DNA from: Kitasatospora sp. NBC_00240
Lineage (GTDB): Bacteria > Actinomycetota > Actinomycetes > Streptomycetales > Streptomycetaceae
Assembly: GCF_026342405.1 (NCBI RefSeq)
Contig: NZ_JAPEMU010000001.1
Coordinates: forward strand, 3,968,001-4,032,000
DNA: 64,000 nt
Direction: 5' to 3'
Below, one piece after another: positions 57,836 through 64,000 of this stretch. Position 1 is the first letter of the stretch; each line of letters begins with the position of its first letter. A model generated the notes under the pieces. That model was not told the DNA's origin, ran no database searches, and saw nothing but the letters and a program-made list of their open reading frames with translations. Position numbers and translations under genes: made by a program.

Positions 57836-58699
57836 GTGGCACTGCGCCTGGGACCGCGTGAATTCGGCGACGACGAGCTGGTGATCATGGCCATCGTCAA
57901 CCGCACCCCGGACTCCTTCTTCGACCGGGGAGCCACCTTCGCGGACGAGGCCGCGTTCGCCGCCGCCGACCGCGCGGTGGCCGAGGGCGCGGCGATCCTC
58001 GACATCGGCGGGGTCAAGGCCGGCCCCGGCGACGAGGTCACCGTCGAGGAGGAACTGCGCCGCACCGTCCCCTTCGTGGCGGAGCTCCGCAAGCGCCACC
58101 CCGAGGCCGTGATCAGCGTGGACACCTGGCGGCACGAGGTCGGGGAGGCCGTCTGCGAGGTCGGCGCGGACCTGCTGAACGACGCCTGGGGCGGGGTCGA
58201 CCCCGAACTCGCCGCGGTCGCCGCCCGCTTCGACGCCGGACTGGTCTGCACCCACGCCGGCGGCGCCGAACCCCGAACCCGCCCGCACCGGGTGGGGTAC
58301 GAGGACGTGATGGCCGACATCCTCGACGTCACCGTCGGCCTGGCCGAACGCGCCGCCGCCCTCGGCGTCCGCCGGGACGCGCTGATCATCGACCCCGGCC
58401 ACGACTTCGGCAAGAACACCCGGCACTCGCTGGAGGCCACCCGGCGGCTGCCCGAGATGACCGCCACCGGGTTCCCCGTCCTGGTATCGCTCTCCAACAA
58501 GGACTTCGTCGGCGAGACCCTGGACCGGCCGGTGGACGAACGGCTGCTCGGCACCCTCGCCACCACCGCCGTCTCCGCCTGGCTCGGCGCCCGGATCTAC
58601 CGCGCCCACCAGGTCGCGGAGACCCGGCAGGTGCTGGACATGGTCGCCTCGATCAGGGGGAGCCGGCCGCCGGCGGTCGCCCGGCGGGGGCTGGCCTGA
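57836..58699 (+). CDS. folP2: Dihydropteroate synthase-like protein FolP2
   Basis: A 287-residue TIM-barrel protein of the dihydropteroate synthase family: MAIVNRTPDSFFDRG in place of the usual NVTPDSFSDGG, ILDIGGVKAGPG, SVDTWRHEV, and IIDPGHDFGKN. The changed first motif marks the FolP2 paralogue, which in mycobacteria lacks synthase activity; the true activity is unknown. GTG at 57836 with GGAGGAGA about six bases upstream. Direct repeats follow the gene. Divergent from the DivIVA-domain gene. Confidence 0.87.
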   Translation: MALRLGPREFGDDELVIMAIVNRTPDSFFDRGATFADEAAFAAADRAVAEGAAILDIGGVKAGPGDEVTVEEELRRTVPFVAELRKRHPEAVISVDTWRHEVGEAVCEVGADLLNDAWGGVDPELAAVAARFDAGLVCTHAGGAEPRTRPHRVGYEDVMADILDVTVGLAERAAALGVRRDALIIDPGHDFGKNTRHSLEATRRLPEMTATGFPVLVSLSNKDFVGETLDRPVDERLLGTLATTAVSAWLGARIYRAHQVAETRQVLDMVASIRGSRPPAVARRGLA

Positions 58700-58707
58700 C
58701 CTGTTGA

Positions 58708-58766
58708 GGCTCGGCTCGCCTCCGGGGCGCTCCTCTTGTTGGGGCTCGGCTCGCCTCCGGGGCGCT
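58708..58766. repeat. 24-bp direct repeat (period 35) after folP2
   Basis: GGCTCGGCTCGCCTCCGGGG plus CGCT occurs identically at 58708-58731 and 58743-58766; GTTG precedes each copy. The remainder of 58767-58967 is C/T-rich simple sequence with no supported gene. Confidence 0.9.
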
Positions 58767-58967
58767 TTGATCCGGTACCGACGGTCATCGCTCCCGCGGC
58801 CGCTTCGCTCCCTTCCTCGCTCCCTCCCTTTCGGCACCGGCGCGCCCCTTCGGCTCGCTCGCAGTTGTGGCCTTCCGCAGGTCAGGGCGCGCGCGTGGTG
58901 GTGGCACAGGGCAGGGCGCACGAGTGGCGGGAGGGGTCCCTCCCGAGTCAGGTGGCCGGGGTGGCCC

Positions 58968-59003
58968 GGGAGCCGGCCTGTGAGAAGGCCGGGCCGGGCT
59001 CCC
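58968..59003 (-). terminator. Hairpin downstream of the LOG gene
   Basis: GGGAGCCGGCCT (58968-58979) pairs with the AGGCCGG...GGCTCCC region (58986-59003), with a small internal bulge. More GC-rich repeats follow to 59030. Confidence 0.6.
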
Positions 59004-59032
59004 GGGGCCGGGCCTCGGGGCCCGGTCGCCGG

Positions 59033-59842
59033 TCAGATCTCGTGGTCGGGGCGGCGGGTCTCGGCGAGGATCTTCATGACCTCGTCGATGTCGTCGGTGA
59101 TGTGGAACAGCTCCAGGTCCTTCGGGGAGGCCTTGCCCTCGGCGACCAGGGTGTTCTTCAGCCACTCGAAGAGTCCGCCCCAGTAGGCGCTGCCGAACAG
59201 CACCACCGGGAACCGGGTGACCTTCTTCGTCTGCACCAGCGTCAGCGCCTCGAAGAGTTCGTCGAGGGTGCCCAGGCCGCCCGGCAGGACGACGAAGCCC
59301 TGGGCGTACTTCACGAACATCGTCTTGCGGACGAAGAAGTACCGGAAGTTCAGCCCGAGGTCGACGAACTCGTTCAGGCCCTGCTCGAAGGGCAGCTCGA
59401 TGCCGAGGCCCACGCTCAGGCCGCCGGCCTCCGAGGCGCCGCGGTTGGCCGCCTCCATCGCCCCCGGGCCGCCGCCGGTGATGACCGCGTAGCCGGCCTC
59501 GGCCAGGGCCCGGCCGATGGCCACGCCGGCCGCGTACTCGGGGGAGTCGACCGGCGTCCGGGCGGAGCCGAAGACGCTGATCGCGGCGGGGAGTTCGGCC
59601 AGCGCGCCGAAGCCTTCGACGAACTCGGAGGTGATCCGCCAGACCCGCCAGGGGTCGGTGTGCAGCCAGTCGGTGGGGCCGGTGGTGTCCAGCAGCCGCT
59701 GGTCGGTGGTGCTGGTGCCGACCTGGTCCCGGCGGACCAGCACCGGGCCCTTCTGCTTCTCCGGCCAGGCCTTCTTCCGCCCCGGCGCGCCGACCTGCTC
59801 CGGGCCGTGCCCGTAGTGCTTCTCGTCTCCTGTGCCTGTCAT
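59033..59842 (-). CDS. LOG-family protein (TIGR00730), nucleoside 5'-monophosphate phosphoribohydrolase-like
   Basis: A 269-residue Rossmann protein with ISVFGSART, GGGPGAMEAANRGA and the catalytic-site motif PGGLGTLDELFE (PGGxGTxxE). LOG enzymes split AMP-type cytokinin ribotides; the bacterial role is uncertain and may be in nucleotide salvage. About 70 N-terminal residues come before the core, more than in plant LOGs. The ATG at 59842 lies six bases after TAGGGT and has no ribosome binding site, so it is probably leaderless. It sits between folP2 and dapE, as in mycobacteria (Rv1205). Confidence 0.9.
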   Translation of the reverse strand: MTGTGDEKHYGHGPEQVGAPGRKKAWPEKQKGPVLVRRDQVGTSTTDQRLLDTTGPTDWLHTDPWRVWRITSEFVEGFGALAELPAAISVFGSARTPVDSPEYAAGVAIGRALAEAGYAVITGGGPGAMEAANRGASEAGGLSVGLGIELPFEQGLNEFVDLGLNFRYFFVRKTMFVKYAQGFVVLPGGLGTLDELFEALTLVQTKKVTRFPVVLFGSAYWGGLFEWLKNTLVAEGKASPKDLELFHITDDIDEVMKILAETRRPDHEI

Positions 59843-59940
59843 GACGAAACCCTACGCCTGTCACCCCCCGTTTCGGGGGAACGGCGGAGGGTCGGTACGG
59901 GGACGGCAGGTGGCGTCCGGGCGGCCACCCGGGAGCCGCG

Positions 59941-59966
59941 CGGCCGCCGGCCGGGGCCGGCGGCCG
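59941..59966 (-). terminator. Hairpin downstream of dapE
   Basis: Twelve-base perfect arms (59941-59952 and 59955-59966), 21 bases beyond the dapE stop. Confidence 0.65.
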
Positions 59967-59987
59967 GACGCTCAGGTACTCGGGCGG

Positions 59988-61061
59988 TCAGGCGCTCAGC
60001 CAGGCGGCGAGCCGCGCCTCCACCTCCGCGATGGCGGTGAGCGAGCAGTGCTCCTCCCGCTTGTGGGCGAGGTTCGGGTCGCCGGGGCCGTAGTTGACGG
60101 CGGGGACGCCCAGGGCGCTGAAGCGGGCGACGTCGGTCCAGCCGAACTTGGCGCGGGCGGTGCCGCCGGTGGCGGCCAGGAAGGCCTGCGCGGCGGGCTG
60201 ACCGAGGCCGGGCAGGGCGCCGGGCGCCGAGTCGGTCACGGTGACGTCGAAGCCGGCGAAGACCTCGCGCACGTGGGCCTCGGCGCCGGCCTCGTCGCGG
60301 TCCGGCGCGTAGCGGAAGTTGACGGTCACCACGCACTCGTCGGGGATGACGTTGCCGGCCACCCCGCCGTCGATCCGGACGGCGTTCAGGCCCTCGTGGT
60401 ACTCCAGGCCGTCGATCTCCACCAGGCGCGGTTCGTACGCGGCGAGCCGGCCGAGCACCTCGGCGGCGTGGTGGATCGCGTTGTCGCCGAGCCAGCTGCG
60501 GGCGGCGTGGGCGCGGACGCCGGTGAGCCGGACCTGGACGCGCAGGGTGCCCTGGCAGCCGCCCTCGACCATGGCGCCGCTCGGCTCCAGCAGGACGGCG
60601 AAGTCGGCCGCCAGCCAGTCGGGCCGCTGGGCGGCGAGGTGTCCCAGGCCGTTGCGGGAGGCCTCGATCTCCTCGCAGTCGTAGAACACGAAGGTGAGGT
60701 CGCGGTTGGGCTCGGGCAGGGTGGCGGCCAGCCGCAGCTGGACGGCGACCCCGGACTTCATGTCGGACGTGCCGCAGCCGTAGAGGAGGTCGCCCTCCAC
60801 CTGGCTGGGCAGGTTGTCGGCGATCGGCACGGTGTCCAGGTGTCCGGCGAGCAGCACCCGCTCGGCCCGGCCCAGGTTCGTCCGGGCGACGACGTTGTTG
60901 CCGTACCGGTCGACGGTCAGGTGCGGGTACTCCCGCAGCGCGGCCTCGACGGCGTCGGCGAGCGCCTGCTCGTCACCGCTGACGGACGGGAAGTCGACCA
61001 GCCGCGCGGTCAGCGTGCCGCCGTCGAGGGTGAGGTCCAGGGGCGTGTTCGGGCTGCTCAT
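59988..61061 (-). CDS. dapE: Succinyl-diaminopimelate desuccinylase
   Basis: A 357-residue M20-fold zinc enzyme that makes LL-diaminopimelate, the precursor of lysine and of peptidoglycan cross-links. Metal motifs: LLAGHLDTVP, CGTSDMKSG, YDCEEIEA (general-base Glu pair), LEPSGA, and the final HKREEHCS histidine. The ATG at 61061 lies eight bases after TACGCT without a ribosome binding site, so it is probably leaderless. dapC at the window end belongs to the same pathway. Confidence 0.94.
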   Translation of the reverse strand: MSSPNTPLDLTLDGGTLTARLVDFPSVSGDEQALADAVEAALREYPHLTVDRYGNNVVARTNLGRAERVLLAGHLDTVPIADNLPSQVEGDLLYGCGTSDMKSGVAVQLRLAATLPEPNRDLTFVFYDCEEIEASRNGLGHLAAQRPDWLAADFAVLLEPSGAMVEGGCQGTLRVQVRLTGVRAHAARSWLGDNAIHHAAEVLGRLAAYEPRLVEIDGLEYHEGLNAVRIDGGVAGNVIPDECVVTVNFRYAPDRDEAGAEAHVREVFAGFDVTVTDSAPGALPGLGQPAAQAFLAATGGTARAKFGWTDVARFSALGVPAVNYGPGDPNLAHKREEHCSLTAIAEVEARLAAWLSA

Positions 61062-61199
61062 GGTCGACAAGCGTATCGGCGGCCCCCACCTGGGAGGCTG
61101 CCGCCCCGCCCGGGCCGGGCCGCGGGCGCAACCATGTACTACGCACACCCGTCCGAGTGGGTACGGTGTCGGGACGACCGACGGGCGAGAGGGGTGGCG

Positions 61200-62219
61200 G
61201 TGGCCAGGAAGACTGATGACGGGCAGAGCGGTGGCAGGGCTGCCCGCCGTCGAGGCGCGCCGCTGCTGAAGGTGCTGATCGCCCTGGTGGTGCTCGGCGC
61301 GATCGCGGCCGGGGCGCTCTACTGGCTGAACCACGGAAAGATCGTCGCCGAGGGCTGTTCGGTGAAGACCCCGGCCGGTGAGGGGACGCTGGAGATCCCG
61401 CAGGCCGCCAACGCCGCGACGATCACCGCGGTGGCGCACGCGCGCGGACTCCCGGACCGGGCGGTGACCATCGCGCTGGCGACCGCGATGCAGGAGTCCA
61501 AGATCCACAACCTGGCGGGCGGCGACCGCGACTCGGTCGGCCTGTTCCAGCAGCGGCCCTCCCAGGGCTGGGGGACGGTCGACCAGATCAGCGACCCGGT
61601 GTACGCCACCAACAAATTCCTGGACGGCCTGGTGAAGGTGCCCGGCTACACCCGCCTGCCGCTGACCGACGCGGCCCAGCAGGTCCAGAAGAGCGGGTAC
61701 CCGCAGGCGTACGCCAAGCACGAGACCAAGGCGACGATGCTGGCCTCGGCGCTGACGGGCCGGGAGGCCGCCTCGGTGAACTGCGTGGTGCACGAGTTCG
61801 CGGAGCCGGAGACCCCCGCCCCGACGGTGGCCGCCGCCGGGGACGCCGCCTCCCCCGCCGCGCCCGCCGCCCCCGACCGGACCCAGCAGCTGACCGACCG
61901 GGTGCGCCGCGAGTTCGGCCGGACGGTGACCGCGGCCGGCGGCTACTCCTCCAGCATCAAGGGCGCGGAGAACGCGGTCGCGCTGACGCCCGAGCCCTCC
62001 GCCAGCACCGAGTCCGGCCCGGACGCGGCCCGGCAGAACGGCTGGGAGGTGGCGCACTGGGCGGTGACGCACGCCCAGCAGCTGGGCATCAGGACGGTCG
62101 CCTACGACGGGAAGATCTGGCGGATGGCCAAGTCCGCGGACGGCTGGAAGCCGCAGGCCTCGGGCACCTCGACCAGCCTGGTGCTGGTCTCGCTGGCCGC
62201 GAACACCGCGAAGAGCTGA
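61200..62219 (+). CDS. Membrane-anchored lysozyme-like (transglycosylase-fold) protein
   Basis: A 339-residue protein. A basic N-terminus and one membrane helix (VLIALVVLGAIAAGALYWL) place the rest outside the cell. Residues about 80-175 form a lysozyme-like domain: ITIALATAMQESKIHNL-like helix with the candidate catalytic Glu in AMQESK, then GDRDSVGLFQQRPSQGWG, seen in many actinomycete cell-wall proteins. The C-terminal part is Pro/Ala-rich, then a small domain (WEVAHWAVTHAQQLGIRTV). GTG at 61200 with GAGAGGGG five bases upstream. Peptidoglycan remodelling is inferred; older databases label such genes heavy-metal transporter without basis. Confidence 0.82.
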   Translation: MARKTDDGQSGGRAARRRGAPLLKVLIALVVLGAIAAGALYWLNHGKIVAEGCSVKTPAGEGTLEIPQAANAATITAVAHARGLPDRAVTIALATAMQESKIHNLAGGDRDSVGLFQQRPSQGWGTVDQISDPVYATNKFLDGLVKVPGYTRLPLTDAAQQVQKSGYPQAYAKHETKATMLASALTGREAASVNCVVHEFAEPETPAPTVAAAGDAASPAAPAAPDRTQQLTDRVRREFGRTVTAAGGYSSSIKGAENAVALTPEPSASTESGPDAARQNGWEVAHWAVTHAQQLGIRTVAYDGKIWRMAKSADGWKPQASGTSTSLVLVSLAANTAKS

Positions 62220-62571
62220 TCCCGCCCGGGACGGCCGGGACGGGGCGCGCGACGGGTTGACGCACGGGCGATCGAGCCCCCGCCGTCCGGGTGATTCCGG
62301 TCAACCCCGCAGATGGGGTACCACTCCTGCGGGCAGGCCCACCCGGGGGCGCGTCGGCGTCCGGACGACGGCCGACACAGCTGGCACGGCAAGGGAAGTG
62401 ACGATTCTTCACCCGCCGCCACGGCAGGCGGAATGCCCCGAATGCCGGAATAGCGATGATGTGATCTTTAGTGACTCTTTGCATTGCGGCCCCGAAACCT
62501 TCTCGCTCCTCAAGCGGTAATCAGCACGTCCGCCCGGCGGACGGGATTCACCCACACCTCTTAGGAGCACC
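62220..62571. other. Intergenic region with AT-rich patch upstream of the secreted protein
   Basis: No gene is supported. The stretch 62400-62520 is much less GC-rich than its surroundings and probably contains the promoter of the next gene; I cannot fix the boxes. A 40-codon frame there with CPEC spacing is discussed under rejected items. Confidence 0.5.
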
Positions 62572-63312
62572 ATGTCTCTCCCCCTCAAGCGCCGGATCGC
62601 CCAGGCCGCGCTGCTCGTCGCGGCCGGCGCCACCCCTCTGGTCGCTGCAGGGTCCGCATCCGCCGCCGCCGACCTGGTTCCGAGGACCGACCTGGGCGCG
62701 CCCCTGACGCAGCTGGCCTCGCCGGACGCGGGCTCCACCCTCCAGCACACCACCCACGAGCTCGGCCACGCCGCCGGCACCACCGGCGCCGCCACCGTCG
62801 CCGCGGGCGTGCCGGCCACCGCCGACGCCACCGGCAACATCGTCGCCGACACCCTGCCCGAGGCGAACGAGAAGACCGGCTCGCTGACCGCCCCGGTCGA
62901 CAAGACCGCCGCCACCACCGGCGCCCTGTCCGGTGTGGCGAGCCAGGTCGCCCCCGCGCTGGCCGGCAAGCTCGGTCACGCCGCCACCGGCCGCAGCGCC
63001 GAGGCCCCGGTCGGCGGCCTCGGGCAGACCACCGCCGTGACCCAGAGCCTGCCCGGCGCCGGCGGCCTCGCCAACAGCGTCCCCGGCGCGGACACCCTCA
63101 CCGGCGCGCTGCCCACCAGCTCCCTGCCCACCAGCGGCCTCACCAAGGCCCTGCCCGGCGCGGACCTGCTCGGCCTCGGCGAGCACGGCGCGGCCAACCG
63201 CCTCGGCGGTGTGCCGGACCTCGGCAGCAGCTCGCCGCTCGGCAGCCTGACCGGCGCGCTCGGCCCGGTCAGCGGCCTGCTCGGCGGCATCGGCGGCGGC
63301 GGCCTCGGCTGA
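62572..63312 (+). CDS. Secreted low-complexity protein
   Basis: A 246-residue protein with a clear signal peptide (MSLPLKRRIAQAALLVAAGA ... GSASAA, cut likely after residue 31). The mature part is rich in Gly, Ala, Leu, Thr and Ser, with loose repeats such as LPGAGGLANS, VPGADTLTGALP, LPTSSLPTSGL and GSLTGALG. No Cys, so it is not a rodlin or chaplin of the disulfide type. ATG at 62572 with TTAGGAG eight bases upstream. I recall similar MSLPLxRRIARAAL proteins in Streptomyces. A cell-surface or hyphal-sheath role is only a guess. Confidence 0.8.
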   Translation: MSLPLKRRIAQAALLVAAGATPLVAAGSASAAADLVPRTDLGAPLTQLASPDAGSTLQHTTHELGHAAGTTGAATVAAGVPATADATGNIVADTLPEANEKTGSLTAPVDKTAATTGALSGVASQVAPALAGKLGHAATGRSAEAPVGGLGQTTAVTQSLPGAGGLANSVPGADTLTGALPTSSLPTSGLTKALPGADLLGLGEHGAANRLGGVPDLGSSSPLGSLTGALGPVSGLLGGIGGGGLG

Positions 63313-63355
63313 CCTGTCCGGTCGGTACGCACGGGGTGCACGACGCCCCGACAGC

Positions 63356-63399
63356 ACGGCGAGGGGGCCGGGAGCGATCGCTCCCGGCCCCCTCGCCGT
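63356..63399. terminator. Perfect 44-base palindrome between convergent genes
   Basis: A 22-bp stem without spacer, centred on GCGATCGC (a PvuI-type core), between the secreted-protein gene and dapC. It should act as a bidirectional terminator. Confidence 0.9.
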
Positions 63400-63424
63400 T
63401 GCATGTCCCGCCAGGACGACCGGG

Positions 63425-64000
63425 TCAGCCGCGCAGCCGCTCCACGGCCGCCGCCACCCGCTCGTCGGTCGCCGTGAACGCGACCCGGACGAACCGCTCG
63501 CCGGCCGGCCCGTAGAAGTCCCCGGGCGCCACCAGGACGCCCAGGGCGGCGAGCTCCGCCACCGTCTCCCAGCAGGGCCGGTCCTGGGTCGCCCACAGGT
63601 ACAGGCTGGCCTCGGAGTGCTCGATCCGGAACCCGTACGCCTCCAGCGCCCCGCGCAGGGCCGCCCGGCGGGCCGCGTAGCGCCCGCGCTGCTCGGCCAC
63701 GTGCGCGTCGTCGGCCAGCGCGGCCGCGGTGGCCGCCTGCACCGGCGCCGGCACGATCATGCCGCCGTGCTTGCGGATCTCCAGCAGCTCCCGCACCACC
63801 ACCGGGTCGCCCGCCACGAAGGAGGCGCGGTAGCCGGCCAGGTTGGACCGCTTGGACAGCGAGTGCACGGTGAGCAGGCCCTCGTGCCCGTCGCCGCAGA
63901 TCTCCGGGTGCAGCACGGAGACCGGCTCGGCCTCCCAGCCCAGCTCCAGGTAGCACTCGTCGCTGACCAGCAGCGCCCCGTGCTCCCGGGCCCAGGCCAC
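63425..64000 (-). CDS. dapC: Succinyldiaminopimelate aminotransferase, C-terminal part
   Basis: The C-terminal 191 residues of a fold-type I PLP aminotransferase; the gene continues past the right edge. Seen: LLVSDECYLELGW (PLP-ring Asp and Tyr), VHSLSKRSNLAGYR with the Schiff-base Lys, and the substrate-binding Arg in ERFVRVAF. The SLSKRSNLAGYR form is typical of actinobacterial DapC (Rv1178 type), which makes succinyl-diaminopimelate, the DapE substrate. Its N-terminal half and start are not visible. Confidence 0.88.
   Translation of the reverse strand: MAWAREHGALLVSDECYLELGWEAEPVSVLHPEICGDGHEGLLTVHSLSKRSNLAGYRASFVAGDPVVVRELLEIRKHGGMIVPAPVQAATAAALADDAHVAEQRGRYAARRAALRGALEAYGFRIEHSEASLYLWATQDRPCWETVAELAALGVLVAPGDFYGPAGERFVRVAFTATDERVAAAVERLRG

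Noticed and set aside
62400..62523. A 40-codon plus-strand frame with CPEC and a later Cys, resembling a zinc ribbon
   Set aside because: The GTG is only two bases from a weak AAGGG, third positions are not GC-biased, and the frame lies in the AT-rich promoter region. Homology search would be needed to revive it.

Overview
The window is chromosomal DNA from a very GC-rich actinomycete, almost certainly Streptomycetaceae (Streptomyces or Kitasatospora). The signs are strong G/C at third codon positions, frequent GTG and TTG starts, WhiB-like and ZAS anti-sigma genes, and a gene order that follows conserved Streptomyces and mycobacterial blocks. I see no rRNA, tRNA, CRISPR array, integrase, transposase or prophage gene. 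It reads as core chromosome rather than an island.

Layout. 1-5.7 kb: the end of an ABC1-kinase gene, then on the minus strand uvrD2, a long leader with an attenuator, wblC (whiB7) and a translationally coupled coiled-coil gene; mycoredoxin mrx1; a GntR/UTRA regulator. 6-15.9 kb: nudC and an M20 peptidase, an FtsX-type ABC exporter with a PadR regulator, an EEP-fold hydrolase, and a SpoIIE-type phosphatase. 15.9-27.8 kb: the helicase-nuclease pair adnA-adnB, an alkyltransferase-like protein, a large flippase-like membrane protein carrying a kinase-like segment, and moeZ. 28-34 kb: an epimerase, membrane protein and glycosyltransferase cluster and an alpha/beta hydrolase. 34-43.4 kb: a TetR regulator, DUF3107, a ferritin-like protein, a DEAD-box RNA helicase, another hydrolase, small conserved proteins, a PHP phosphoesterase and a MarC protein. 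43.4-50.8 kb: a SUFU protein, corA with an elaborate leader, an EamA permease, an MgtE-N/CBS protein, a DUF1003 protein and mrp. 50.8-55.4 kb: tatB, anti-sigma factor, ECF sigma factor, divergent O-methyltransferase, DUF3117. 55.7-64 kb: enoyl-CoA hydratase, tag, a DivIVA-domain protein, folP2, a LOG-family protein, dapE, a lysozyme-like protein, a secreted protein and dapC (cut by the window edge).

How the genes work together. From memory, the first two thirds match the Mycobacterium tuberculosis Rv3197-Rv3212 block and the last third the Rv1201-Rv1239 block. Themes are DNA damage and genome maintenance (UvrD2, AdnAB, ATL, Tag), antibiotic and redox response (WblC, Mrx1), envelope stress (ECF sigma/anti-sigma next to TatB), Mg2+ handling (CorA, MgtE-N/CBS) and lysine/diaminopimelate supply (DapE, DapC).

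The most interesting signals are regulatory RNA. The wblC leader holds a 147-codon translated ORF whose last codons can pair with the 5' arm of an intrinsic terminator, giving a complete antiterminator/terminator switch. The corA leader holds a 26-codon ORF with a perfect ribosome binding site and a hairpin that hides the corA ribosome binding site. The DEAD-box helicase has a long structured leader and apparently a CTG start.
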